Of a DNA stretch of 64,000 nucleotides, positions 51,435-63,661 are shown piece by piece; position 1 is the first letter of the stretch, and each line of letters starts with the position of its first letter. The stretch lies in assembly GCA_008360955.1 (NCBI GenBank), contig LUCM01004858.1, forward strand, positions 62,001 to 126,000, written 5' to 3'. Both the position numbers and the translations under genes were made by a program. The notes under the pieces are model-generated. The model made no database searches. It worked only from the letters and a program-made list of their open reading frames with translations, and was not told where the DNA came from. Origin of the DNA: Fasciolopsis buskii. Lineage: Eukaryota; Platyhelminthes; Trematoda; Plagiorchiida; Fasciolidae.

Positions 51435-54000
51435 AGAAGTCGATCTTTTGTGGTGAATCTCGTGAGAATGAGACTAGGATCAGTTTGTTCGCAAAGGAAT
51501 TTCCTTTATACAACCGATCGCACGTAAAAATACTCCAACAAAGGTCCAAAGCAATTCAAAAACCATGCATTCGCATTTTATTTCTGTGAAACCCGACTAA
51601 GCAACAAAGAGTGGTCAAAACTCGCAGTAATTTGTGCATCGGTTCACCTCTGCCCGATATGGAGCCGGGCCCGATCGATCTGCTTTTAATCGTTTTTAGA
51701 GTCTGCGTGGCCGTCTTTAATTGTTCAACCTGTGCAAACAATCTGTAAGTCTACATTAATACAAGATGACAGTAAAGAAAGGTAATCAGTCCTGTTGAAT
51801 ACGAAGTGAACCATCTTGCTAGTCAGTGAAATCCTCCGTTTATGTAGAAAACTGCAGTCTCATCGAATGAAGATTTTACTTTTGGTAACCACGATTGGAC
51901 TTCCCATTACAAAAGAAGCTAACTACTGAGATTTCAGAAAGTAAAAGAAAATTGCTAATCTTTACCATTTAATCTTAATCAGGAGTATGATGCATGCATT
52001 AACTTAGTTACCAGGGTTCTGTGACCATCAGCCGTTAGGGTACCACACGATTCGAAATTCAACAAACCACACAAACCTGTTAAGACCGGTATGTGCTCTG
52101 TTACTGTCTAGTTAGGCGGTGTTACCGGTATTCGTAAATCACGTCTGGATTAGTCGTCCGTGGTCAAAGTTGGATTAGTGATTCATTTATTAAACCGACC
52201 CTAACTATGGCAGTTATGTGTTGACGTTTAAAGTAGTTGGTGTTGGATAACGAATTCACGAAATGTTATACCTTGTTCGTTGTCAACATAGGATCTTACT
52301 CCATTGAATTTACCACGTGAATCTACAGCAATTTGAGGCGACGAGTAAAATGAAGAGTGAGGACTGTTGCCATCAGATCAGCAAATTTTTGACTTCCTGA
52401 CCTGTTCCTACATTCTGAGCATGTAAATTGGTATGGTGTTGGGGTGGGATCAGGCCGAATACGGGTAATATTTACGAAATTATTCTCAGGGTAACATCAA
52501 TGTTCAACTAGCCATCGAAAACCATAGAAGTAGCGAAAAGATGGTTCATATCTTCTAAGAACCCTCAAACGATGTGCATTCAGGAAAAAACAACTCGAAC
52601 ACTAACTCGGAGAATTACCTCGGGGAAGCGCAAATGTCAATGAACCCTCGGTGAGATTGCTTGACCAGAGAGCGATCCCTCTAGTATACCAAGTCGACTA
52701 GAACCCATTCTTCTTAAATTAAACTAACAATATTTTTAACAGGTCGATGATTCTCCATTTATCCTAATACTATGTCAAGTCAATCCTAAACTAGTATGAA
52801 AGTAAATAGCGACTTTAGACCATATTTGCCATTACAGTTGTTACTAGGTGCGCCGCAGGTGTTCCTTTTATTATGTCTTGTTTGTCTTCCTAATACCTCA
52901 TCGCACACTTGTCTCTGACTGTGAATCACAACACCACATTTATACCTTTAAGGGATTAACTCACTCTGGTTTCCTCTGGTTGTCCAGAATTGATCTGAAA
53001 ATATTATGGTGAATGCTAGTTTGAGAGCGTTTTTTAATAGCTACCAGGATGTCAGAATTCAAAGCAGTCTTCGTTCTTCGAGTTACTCAGTTTGCTTTTG
53101 GTGTATAGCCAGACTCCTGCTATAGTTTATGTTTCTTTTTCCCTCATCTTAATACTGTTGCTTATAATTTTGCTCAGCCCGGAGAATCCGGCCCATTTTC
53201 CAAGGGGAATCCCAGGACTTGTAGCACCTATAGGTGGTTCATGTCTTTGTTATTTATGCACAGTTTATAGTATGGTTCTACAATTCAAACAGTTGTTTTG
53301 GTGATTCATTTTCATGGGTTGGTGTGTAAATTAAACAGGATCTGAAGGTCAAGTGAAACGCCCTGGCAATATTATCGCACGGGTTCCGTGTAACCCTGAA
53401 ATTCAGTGCTTTCCTATAACATAACCTCTCACAAGTCCGTTTACGTTTTATCTAATCCGACTGATGATTGATGATTCACGATTCACGCAATCCGAGTACC
53501 AAACCCATTGCATCATGCCCCGTTGCTCCAAGCAGCCGGAAATTGTGCTGTCTTAACGTGACGCGAGGAGCCATATGTCCTAAGGAGTAGCAAAGTCATT
53601 TGCCTACTAAGCATCCAATAGCCGGCTAAACAAATCAGAAACGAACGACCGATCCTGCGCTTGCTTGCCATGCAGTGACAGCACATCGGCCTGGTAGATA
53701 GACAATCAGTGATACTTTTCCGGATAGAAGGGCAGATTTCTGGTTGAATAACAAGCTCATACATTATCTCTTTCATTTTCGAATTAGGTTTGAAGGGGAT
53801 CGGTAAGGAACACTAAATTGTCTTGGCCAAAATCACTGCAACTTCAAGCCTCATCGCTTGAAAATCCAAATACTGCAATTGATTTCAATTTGGTCATTAA
53901 ATCTCCAAATATTTCCTAATTTTACTGATACTAGATGGAGCAATCGCTGAATTTTTCATAGCACAATGACACGGGAAATAAATTTACTAGTAGCTAGTGT
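51435..54000. other. No recognisable gene
   Basis: One good acceptor at about 53179 (ATAATTTTGCTCAG) precedes a short open stretch (PENPAHFPRGIPGLVAP); not enough to call. Confidence 0.5.
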
Positions 54001-54011
54001 TTTGATTGCAG

Positions 54012-54200
54012 AAACGTTTATTTCCTATTATCCAATTAGCCTCAGACTTTGGGTACCCTATTATTTCGCACTTACTTGCATCCCATTTCAAGATGAAATT
54101 TGCTACAAATGATGTGGAACTGTACAACTGCGAAATGAAACAGGGAACCATGAATCTGATTTTAGAACAAACCGCCATGGCAAATTTCGCTCGCTTTTGA
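54012..54200 (+). CDS. Possible terminal exon, unknown protein
   Basis: TTTTGATTGCAG precedes a 62-codon open frame with stop: KRLFPIIQLASDFGYPI, then SHFKMKFATNDVELYN and ILEQTAMANFARF. The opposite strand is also open across 53987-54214, so coding strand and status are uncertain. No family is recognised. Confidence 0.22.
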   Translation, partial: KRLFPIIQLASDFGYPIISHLLASHFKMKFATNDVELYNCEMKQGTMNLILEQTAMANFARF

Positions 54201-54840
54201 CGCTTCTCATTCACAATCTGGTCACATCAGTCCCTGACGGACGACTGACATCGCGGACAGTATTCCCGTTGATTTCGTAATCGCGAGTTGATTGTCGACA
54301 TCTCATGTGAAATAGTTTTTAAAATCATATAATTTCTTACCAGTAATACTGGATGTAAGAGTAGTGAATATTGATCAGTCATAACCATTAACCTGGTAGG
54401 AGAGCAACACCGGTGCGGTGACATCGTGCCGATTATGCCTATCGATCATCTGAACGAAAATGCCCCGTGAGAATGTCGATGAATCGCGATAGACCAAATA
54501 GGCCAGAAGAGTCGACCAGCCAGTGTGGATCGTCGAAGACTAACATAGGCTATTTGATTTTGGCTAATAAACGAACTTTAGTGTCTGTTTGCCCTGGCTT
54601 TTCTCGCTCGAATCAGAGGAAACCGGCAATAGACGTCGAATGTTAGAACCGATTGAAGATTTTTGCCGCACAGAATAGCAGACTTCTCCCTTTTCTTTGC
54701 TAAAAAACACCGATCGAGTAGCCTCCACTTTACTTGGACCATCTGCTAAGAAGTCATTCATCAGCGATCCGTGCAACTTAACATGGAACAGGCTCAACGA
54801 CATCATGTGATGAAGTTCACCAAGCCGATGATAACCTCCC

Positions 54841-54990
54841 CAATTAGAGTAATGACTGTAGTGAACTCACAATCGTTCGTCTTGGGGTGGCGTCCCAGTT
54901 TGGGCCATAGTGCTTATGCATTTTCGATTATTACCAACAAGATGAAACAAAGTTACACTACTCCCATGATTTCCCAGTGGCAAAATTCCT
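54841..54990 (+). repeat. SINE-like family B, copy 3
   Basis: Third copy, on the + strand. It aligns with copy 1 through AGAGTAATGACTGTAG (A-box region), CACAATCGTTCGTCTTGGGG, GTGGCGTCCCAGTTTGGGC, AACAAGATGAAACAAAG and CCCATGATTTCCCAGTGG. It is about three-quarters identical by eye. An open frame of 96 codons (54771-55061) crosses it and is therefore not a gene. Confidence 0.7.
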
Positions 54991-55754
54991 GTCATCTCCA
55001 GCTTTCCAAGCAAAATAACAGAGACGGTTCTTTGTCACGTACTACACAAGTTGGCAGATAAACATCATAGCAGTCCAGCGCTCTAGAGCTTGGCGGTTTG
55101 CGTGAAACGCCTAAGCTGCATGAAAACCGATGAACATAAACCACGGCTAGTTATTCTCAAACCAACTAGATTGCACACAATTTTCGATCGTTGATTTTCA
55201 GGCTTCGTATTCGAACCTCTGAGTGGTATCGATATTTGGACAACAGATACGATACTGAAACTGAATTAAAATAAAATGACTTAAAACAGAAGGCAGCTGG
55301 TTCTACTGGTATTCTTAACCTCTACACACCTTCCTCAATTAGTCTACTGATGGCAGCTATTTGCGTTAGTTTCACAAGTTGTTATCCAATCATCTTAACT
55401 AATTAAACTGTTCATTTAATTCAGTCAAACGCTGAGTTATTTGTGAGGATGAAAGCGAATTCAGAACGGGGCTAATACAATTACGATTACATGGTCGAAC
55501 TGTCAACACGTTGCGGTATCAGTGAAAGTTTTCCCAATCAGGAACCATAGGCTAGTGAATGTTTACATTTTGTGGGTGGTAGAGAACCGATGAAATGACA
55601 ATTAGCACGTGTGAGATTCTTCATTTCCGTCTACATCCATCGGCCAACTCCTGCAGCAAGCCGATTCCACAGATCTGTTGTGCATCACTGTCTCTGAGAT
55701 TGATGTGAACCTACATAGTAGCTCTGTTTCCCGTGCGCACATATCAGATTAGTT

Positions 55755-55790
55755 GAGTTCAGTTTAGTGCAATTCAGTGCAATTCACTTT
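55755..55790. repeat. Short tandem repeat, unit GTGCAATTCA
   Basis: GAGTTCAGTTTAGTGCAATT then CAGTGCAATTCAC: about three imperfect units of 10 bases. Confidence 0.65.
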
Positions 55791-55879
55791 TTACAGTCAT
55801 TAATCTTTGAATCAACGCACTTCGCCTCCAACTGCTACTTAGCAGAACACAATAATATTGAAAATAAATCGTAAGATAA

Positions 55880-56235
55880 TAAGACAGAAAGAAGAGCCAC
55901 AGATAATCGGTAACTTTGAATGCAAGGACACCACTGGTAGCTCCACTGAATCATTTCTCTCAGGGTCACCAACCCTATATGTGGGGCGTGTTCGTAGACT
56001 GCAATACAATGGCCTAATTCAGCCTAATCGGAACGACTGCCATTTCGTACAATGACCACCTTTGCCCGTAGTCTAACTATTACCTGGAATAAAGGATAAA
56101 GTATACAGCGAACTCGATCTGCGGGCATATGTATTAGATGTCCCAACCATCCTGACATGTCCAACTTTAGTGTCTATTAGAATAACTAGATTCTGCGACC
56201 CGATTCTCTATGCCTAACCCTGGAATTAATGACAG
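55880..56235 (-). mobile_element. RTE-like retrotransposon remnant 3 (C-terminal domain)
   Basis: Short - strand remnant carrying only the end of the RTE-like protein. From 56235 down: LGIENRVAESSYSNRH, then SGWLGHLIHMPADRV at about 56120-56165, which corresponds to the RWLGHVLRMP box. Past a frameshift, GKGGHCTKWQ, RVGDPERND and WSYQWCPCIQSYRL match the GGQ...WQ, GWGPRD and QWRSCC positions of the family. The alignment is by eye and the sequence is more decayed than the 41-42 kb copy. All three RTE-like remnants lie on the same strand. Confidence 0.68.
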
Positions 56236-58310
56236 TATTATATGATCCCGTTCTTGAAGCACCGCGAAGCCGTCGGTGTCAAACACTGACAGAGTTCACA
56301 TACGTTTTGTGCACAACGACTATTTTTCTGAACCGTCTAGCAGAGGACCCACCTTACTTCTGTTGTGTAAACTTGACCTTTGATCGATTACCGGATGCCC
56401 GTCGATACCGTGCGTGTCTCATACTGACAAATTTCAATGGAGACTTCAACGCGAATACACGTCATCCTAGATGGGACCTCGTGATGAGGTAATAAGAATC
56501 CGAAATCTTTTCCCTCATGCCGCTTGAACCCGTTCATTTTCATCTCGGGTCAGTGTACCTTGATTTATACTTTGTACAGTTAGCTAGGTGACACAGAAAT
56601 TCTTTTGAGGGTCAGAAAAGGAAACAAATGCACAATCAGCCGAAGGCTCTGATGTATTCGTGATATTTTGTAGATGGAAAGATTTACTAAAATCGCAACT
56701 GTATCGTGCACCGGACCTAAGGAATACTCAATGGGGTGGAAATAGATTTGGATTTTGTTATTCATATGATCACTTAATTTTTTGGTCTTCAGCTCAGAAA
56801 AATTGTTACTAACTGCGCATGGATATTTTTTCATACTGGATTGCGTATTTCCAAAATGAACTAAAGTAGCATGTATTTTTATTGGTGATGAGATTACCTA
56901 TCATCAAAATCAAATCTGAACTCGGTTACTGATTCCTTCAAGGTGTATGTGATTATTTGAAATCGACATCTGTTCAAATTCCCAAGGTTTATCCAAGGCT
57001 ACTTCGGTCAGCTCTAAATGAATCCGCGAAAGATAAATCTCGTGTATTCCGATCCACGTTTACTTCTTTTTATGAGGTTTAAGAAGTCTGCCAGTCCTTT
57101 CGACAGCTTATTTGAAAATCTGATTGTTTTTCCGTTGAAATTCACTTTAAGAAACTGGCCAAAACTTTTCCGAACTTCTCCGAGATGCTGTCCTTTCATC
57201 TGATCAATTATGCATGTTCCTCGACTCCTAAATCGTTGTACCCGTTAGATATCTACCTAAATCTGCTCAGGATCTAACTTGATAGTCTGCTTTCTCCGGT
57301 TATTGGTACCATTTGTGATTGAATTAATAATTCGCACTTCCCGCACCTGCAAACAGTGATCACGTTATAGTTGTCTCCTTCGTTATCACTTACAGTAGCT
57401 CTTATCACTTTGCTGATAGCATTCATCTGTCTGTCAAGTTAACGCCCCGTTAGATATTTTCAGAGTATTCTACTTTTGATTAAGTTTAACTCGCAAATGT
57501 ATCCGAAATTTATTCCGATCATCTGTATAGAATATTCACAGGACCCAGACACCGGGAAGAAATCAATCCATAATTTATCCCATTGAAAGCCATAATCAGT
57601 TGTCTTTAACCTGTCTGGGACTGTATATATGCATGGTAGGACTGTTGTGCAGTCATTCCACTGTGCTGAGGCATTTATTGCCCCGAGCTGAATCTTCCTG
57701 GTTGCGCTCATTCCGATTTATTTGGCAATTGCTATAATTATTATTGAATAACTAGTTCTGTCGAGCGCCCAAGTTGAACTCTAGCTAGAAAAGTTGGCCA
57801 CCAACGAGTGCGGATTTTTAATAAAATTTAGCTATCATTGACTGTATCACTAATAACAGTCCTTTGTTAATTTTTCACTCGTCCTCAATCCCAATAACCG
57901 GACTGTGAACTGGGGCACTGGCCTAACTAACAGGATATCTTTTAGTTGTCATTCCAATTCAGCTACTTGCAAGGACACGAAGTGGTTGAGGTCGAAATAG
58001 GTTTTTTGTGTAATTATTTCCTTTCACGTTACCGACGATGAATGCAGAGACGCACCCCTTTCCATCCATAACGCCAACCACTGGTGATAAGTTTTGTTTC
58101 ATTGGATTTATTTCAATTGCAATGATCCCTCGGGAACATCTTGAAGGTTAATGATGCAAATAAACAGCTCAGAACACTGTAGACCCTAAAAGAAAAGGAT
58201 CTTCTGTACGGTCTATCACTCCGTACTTATGAATCCTCACTCTCTTTGAAGTATTGTCCGATACGCAATGCTCTTTTCGAGGTTAGTGTCCCACAAATTC
58301 AAAAGATGAG
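56236..58310. other. No recognisable gene
   Basis: A short open stretch ending at about 57074 (VYPRLLRSALNESAKDK) has weak splice signals. Both strands are open at 57014-57203. Confidence 0.5.
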
Positions 58311-58315
58311 ATTAG

Positions 58316-58863
58316 ATAATGATGCAGAACGCATCAAGTACTTGTACAAGGTGTGACCGAGATAATGTCACACTCAGCGGTTTGCTTTCGGATCATTCTT
58401 TGAGTCCGTATCAACTGATTGGCAAAGTTAACTTTCGTGACCTGAACAAGACCGTCCAGATTTCCTCAGACCAAAATTTTTGTGTTATCTTGGAAGCTTG
58501 TGCTGTAATTTCTGATGGATCCTACCGATGCGAACTTCCTGGCGTCACAAAGAAACTCATGACAAAAGTGAAGCTTGAAATCCAATATCACAGGGTTCCG
58601 TGGTTTTAAATGTATGAATTCTGGTGGTATTTACTAGTTCTTTAATCAGAGACAATACTCATTACTCGACTCTGAACAATCCTGGAGGACTCACGGATTA
58701 TCAAGTTTTTACTTTTTACCTCGAAACTAAGTGGCAGAGTGGCAATAAGCGAACTCTTCTATCTAATTCGGAAATTTATCGACTGGTGGCCCCACTAATG
58801 CAGTGGGCTCAGGACAGTGTGAAACCTGATTTCGTTTATTCCATGGACGATCAACTTTGTTGA
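58316..58863 (+). CDS. Possible Ig-like domain gene fragment, two exons
   Basis: The first open frame (to 58599) has the look of the end of an immunoglobulin V-type domain: ISSDQNFCVILEACAV, then the F-strand pattern SDGSYRCEL, then a G-strand-like KVKLEIQYHRVP. The paired Cys and the core Trp expected earlier in the domain are not clear. A 50-nt intron (58600-58649, GTGG...TTAATCAG) in phase 2 would join it to DNTHYSTLNNPGGLTDYQVF and onward, ending DFVYSMDDQLC and stop at 58863. The frame change between the two parts is what such an intron requires, but the donor is weak. Open stretches at 59087-59280 (PNQTVFQPYPL) and after a strong acceptor at 59692 (IVADLRFIFAETGVRWM) may be further exons. 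Function is unknown. Confidence 0.33.
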
Positions 58864-60843
58864 GTAGCTTCTGATGGGTCCACACTAAAAAACCACTTTG
58901 TTTCCAAAGAAGTGGGCCTGATTGCTGTTCGCCTGAGAGTCCGTTTAGGAAACATCCGTTATCTGTAGATTAGCCTTAGTTGTTCAGGATGATGACAAAT
59001 GAGTGCTGGTATATCGTAGTGATTACAAAAATTCTCCCGGATGCACTTTGACAATCAGTTTTGAATAACCAAATAAAACTGCAGAAGAATGATCGCTGTC
59101 AGTCCTCAGGGGACAATGGAGCAAAGAATATTCTCCCAATCTAACGATGCACCAAATCAGACCGTTTTCCAGCCTTATCCACTAGTGCCGTCGCGGATAA
59201 TGACTCAAGTTTTCTTCATATGTCCTAATGGTCTATCTCCACTTACTCGTCTAATCGTTTCAATGTTAAATTCAACTGAGGTAATCAATAACAAGATTGT
59301 CAATTGAGACCAAATTGATGACTACAATAAGCCATCTTTATCCACTTAGCTTTCTATAGGTTCCTTATTAACGCCATCTGCTCTAACCCATCGGTCTTAC
59401 CGATCGTTTATTCTGCATCCTCTTAATCACTTCGTCTTCCCCTATCCGGTATTCCGCTTGTCCCATTTCGAGTATCTCGGAATTTGTGGTTATCGATTTG
59501 TCCTCACTATTTATGCCGAGCAGCAGATGTAGCCTTCATAATTCTTGCATCTTCTTCTGTTTGGCACTTGAATTTTTGTTCCGCGCCTGTCGTCATCGTA
59601 TTGAGTCTGCTCAGCTATTGTTTTCGAGTATATGAGTCAACCAAAACCGTTCAAATACCACAACTAACCTAGGCTTACATTTTCCGCCCAGATTGTTGCC
59701 GATTTACGATTCATTTTCGCTGAAACTGGCGTTCGTTGGATGGCAACTTTCCACTACTCCGCTACTAACACTCGAATATATTCCGTGGTTGATGTCCATG
59801 CACTTGTTGACCATGTAGTCAGTTGCATCTAGACAGTTTACTTATGCTTAAGCCGTTTAATCTTTGATAAAGTACCAGAGAACATCAAATTCAGGTTAAC
59901 TTTAAGAAAGCTCACCAACAAAAGAATGGGGATATCATATGCGGCTAAATCTATTCCGGATGAAATGTTTTCTTTCCAGCAACTTGGCCCACACGCATCA
60001 AGATTATGAAAACCTAACCTTTTTTATTAGGAAGGATCTTGGTTTTTGTGTTTTGCTTTTTGTTTTTTGATATTGGGTGCTTTGTGTGATCCAGATTTCG
60101 CCCTTTTTATTGTTATAGCCGTCGCTTGTAATTTCTGGTTTCACAAGTATGGACCTCGCTCTTGCCTATGTGCGATAATTGCCAAGTGCGATGAACTCCG
60201 AAATTGTGTATCGAAATGGTCCGAAGTTGCCAACTTTTCTAGGGCACATAGAGATATTGACAGGCAACATGAATTTACTTATGTTTTCCTGCTATTAAAT
60301 CCACACGCAGACAACATTATCGCCGGGCGAACGTGTGAAATCATGCTCATCAAGGCAAGCGCATGTGCACTTGAAGACTGATTGTCCAAAAGTCAAGCTC
60401 CCGATAGGGATGATCACGAAGTTTATCCTAGGATTAGTCTATCTGTTCACTTAAAGTCATCATTCTACAAATTATTGGGCTTCTATTTAGGCTACTTTAA
60501 AGTGAATCGAAATTATGGTAAAAGATATTAAAGGGTAAGATATTTGGACGCTGGGTCTGTCTAGTTGTGCATGAATTCCTCCTGAAAATATCTCATCTTA
60601 TTCTTTCGCATTTGTGTGGTATCATCTGAGGTTGATGCTTGGTAAGACAACTGAAAAACTGACCCCATGTGACCACTGAATAAAGGAAAAACAAGTAGGT
60701 TCCGGAGTTGTCTTATCATTTTTGGTTATATTCTCATGCTACTTACGAGTAGCGTCACAGCAAATCAGAATAGAAGGCTCTGAAAGTCATGGGAAGGGGA
60801 ATGCACACCTATTCGGACTGGGAAGATGAAAGTACGGCTATAA

Positions 60844-61364
60844 ATGAACAGTGGAGATGAGATTCTTCGACACATCCAGCAGAGTCACATTACACAAAGG
60901 AAGGTGTCTCTGGCCGTCAAATTCAGGTTTCTGGAGACGCAGAATTTGAAAGGGGCAAACTGCGATATCTGGTTACATGTCAGCAAAGAACACTTTTTCA
61001 TCTCGTTACTCAAGCACACAAACGAAAAGCAGAAGTCATTCCCGGCATTTTTCGCCACACATCAGGCGGTATGTTCTTGTTTTTTTTTCTATAGAACGAG
61101 GCACCTAGTTTTGTCAATCAGTGGCTGCTTTTGGTGTTCGTCGGATTCTACAGGCTCATGCTTAAACTCGGCGCACAAAGTTCTGAATATAAACTCAGAG
61201 ATGTTTTGCGAAGCGGCGTCATGGCCAAATTCACTACGTGGCATAAGAGGCAAAGTAATCCGCTTCGACCTACATCATCCCCAGGTTTCCGTAGTGATTC
61301 GGCATGCCTGCTCGGCAGCATTCGATTGGAAATCGTCTCCAGAATCTTTACCGTTGATATTTGA
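60844..61364 (+). CDS. Unknown two-exon gene with a 26-nt intron
   Basis: An ATG directly after an in-frame TAA opens 75 codons (60844-61068): MNSGDEILRHIQQSH, then RFLETQNLKGANCDIWLHVS and KSFPAFFATHQA. Then GTATGT at 61069, a run of T and CTATAG at 61094 outline a 26-nt intron. Removing it shifts the frame into a second open frame of 89 codons (61095-61364): NEAPSFVNQWLLLVFVGFYR, then GAQSSEYKLRDVLRSG and MAKFTTWHKRQ, ending IFTVDI and stop. The predicted 164-residue product has one hydrophobic stretch at residues 84-92. The original frame also stays open past the intron to 61386, so it could instead be a single 180-codon frame. Family is not recognised. Confidence 0.4.
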
Positions 61365-62065
61365 GCTATCGATTGATTGCTACTAGCGCTATGAACCTAA
61401 CGTTGATGATAAATACGCACTTACACTTACTATGCAAAAGTTTGCTCATTATCAGAAGTCTTCAATGCAAACTGTCAAAACCTGTTTTCTGAAAAGAGGG
61501 CTGGAACCTCAGTTACATGTCACGGGCTTCAATCATTATGCCAAATGGGCTATATGCGAAGGGCTTGCCTAACGCTAAATCCATTGAAATAATAACCAGT
61601 TTTCTTGGAAAATACCTTCTCAGTAGAAAACTGGGGAAGATCGGCAAGTTTTGCAAAATTGATCCATGATTCAGGTCCCACTGCTCATTTCATTTCCCCA
61701 AATTCGATTCCAGATTAGAAGACTCCGAAAGAGGGGAACAGAGTGAAGAAGGAAAAAAATGCTCCGCAGAATGCACTGCTTATTTTAGCTCTCTTGGTCT
61801 CAGCCCTCAGGTCATCGACTGTGCGACGTGATCCATGACTTGACCGTGAGCTTAACACACGACCGCATCTCCAATCGAAATAGACTTTTGTCTCACATGC
61901 TCCAGTTTTTCAGGCAAAATCCCGTAACACCCTTGAAACTATCTTTGGATATTTTATGAGTGTGACGTTTAGCCAGCAGTAGGATTACTGTTGCCTTGAA
62001 CACACACTGGGAACTCACCTAACAGCACACCGGTTTGCGGCCGCTTCCGCTTCCAATACAATATT

Positions 62066-62073
62066 TTATTTCA
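62066..62073 (-). terminator. Poly(A) signal AATAAA
   Basis: AATAAA on the - strand about 65-70 bases after the stop at 62137, in the right place for the 3' end of the gene above. Confidence 0.4.
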
Positions 62074-62136
62074 TTGGTCCATATCTTAGCTCATCAAAGA
62101 AATCCCTGTAAGGTTTTGCATCGTTTCCTTTTTACG

Positions 62137-63450
62137 TCACAATGAATACGTAAAAGAATGGCGGAACAAAATTCCGCCTGGAAGCCTACGCCCGGTTTCA
62201 TCGATGTTGCTAATCCTCAGTGCTCTCTTGTCCAATTGGTCCTTCACACGAACAACCTTCAGTTGCTTTGGCACTGGGATTTCACTTGAATCAGGAGATT
62301 CACTTCGTCTAATGATATTTCCGGTTGCTGATAAGAGCAACAGTTGAACGGTCAAGTTAAAATAATCATAAATTTCCAACATATGGCATCATCTGTTGAC
62401 AATCAAATACATTTGATTGTAAAACTTGCTTACAGAAATACCACCCACGTTAGTCGAAACGTAGACGCATTACGTCTACCAACAACGCTGTGTTATTAAC
62501 ATTAAATCATTCACAATGAAAACCAATGCATGGAGCATCGATTTTTCGATGCACTCCTTACGTCATTCGGTCCTGACATTTATGATTTACTTAGCAAAAC
62601 CATCCTGATTGATTGTGACTCAGTTAAAATCCTAAACAACTTATAAGGTGCATGCACACACAAAAACATGGTCTAGCTGTTTTCCAATAGGTAATCTGGA
62701 AGTGGACTAGAATAGGTTCTAGAACTGTTTCTTGAAGAGGTTAGTCTAAACCCACGGCATGTGTCTCATCCAGATTGTTCATTTCTGTTATCTGATTTCT
62801 TTGATACAATAAGCAATTAATAGGTTGAGACCCCGTTGCTATACATCCTGCGTGAATGGGGAAGTGGATAACTAACTCATAAATCATTTTCACCGTCCAC
62901 TGATCACAACTTCGAACCTGTCGCGTAACCCAAGCAAGTCCGTATCTAGGTAGTGGAAATGCTGTTCTCATTTGGCCCAGTTCGTTGAGCGCGTACGCAG
63001 TCGTTCTGTTCAGCAATAAGTTTTTAACTCTTGGAATAAAGCTGTTCGTTTTCTGGACTTTATTCTGACCATATACAGGTAGGAGGGATTTCTGTTTGAG
63101 CAATGTTCTGGTTACGATTTTGTCCTCGCAGTTAATACATTGTCCGTGGTTTGTATTCTTTCTTATCGCCAGTGCAGCTGCCTGGATACACTAATGAAAA
63201 ACTACGGATAGATAACAACTTTCATGACCTGTAAGCTTGACCAGCAATGCTCATTTCAGGATTGAACAGTTTGTATCGTTAACCGCTTGATATCTTCAAG
63301 CCCAGCGGCAGGTTCATCCAAATCCGTCTCACGTTGTTTGTCTACAATTCGCTGCCACACTCTTTCGGAAGAAATCACATCTTGCCAGTCTAGTCGCCCC
63401 TCTTCCCTATTAGCCACACTAGACAATCTCATAAAGAGATGTCCGGAGGG
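62137..63450 (-). CDS. 3' end of an unknown - strand gene (two exons)
   Basis: Exon 63450-63333 follows AACTGCTTTTAG and reads HLFMRLSSVANREEGRLDW, then VISSERVWQRIVDKQ, ending in phase 1 at GTGAGA. The last exon, 62327-62137, follows TTGCTCTTATCAG and starts with two bases that complete a Pro codon. It reads TGNIIRRSESPDSSEIPVPK, then VRVKDQLDKRALRIS and ends RHSFTYSL with a stop at 62137-62139. Phases match across the 1005-nt intron. The first exon also stays open past the donor to a stop near 63284, so a shorter form is possible. An acidic open stretch upstream (about 63490-63580, NYDVDDDDHDG) does not join in frame. The family is not recognised. Confidence 0.4.
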
Positions 63451-63633
63451 CTAAAAGCAGTTAGAAAGCGTTTTGACATTCAGAGGTATCGCTTTACCCT
63501 ATCAAACCATCGTGGTCATCATCATCAACGTCATAGTTACTGTTCGTTGCCACAACATTTGTAACCGCCAATTCATCGTCTGCATTCCAAGCATAACAGC
63601 TAGCGTAAATAGGCACCAGTATAAAGACGCGTA

Positions 63634-63661
63634 AACACACATACACACACATATATATACA
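63634..63661. repeat. (CA)n/(AT)n compound microsatellite
   Basis: AACACACATACACACACATA followed by ATATATAC; short compound dinucleotide tract. Confidence 0.85.

Noticed and set aside
54771..55061. 96-codon open frame on +
   Set aside because: It runs through SINE-like family B copy 3.
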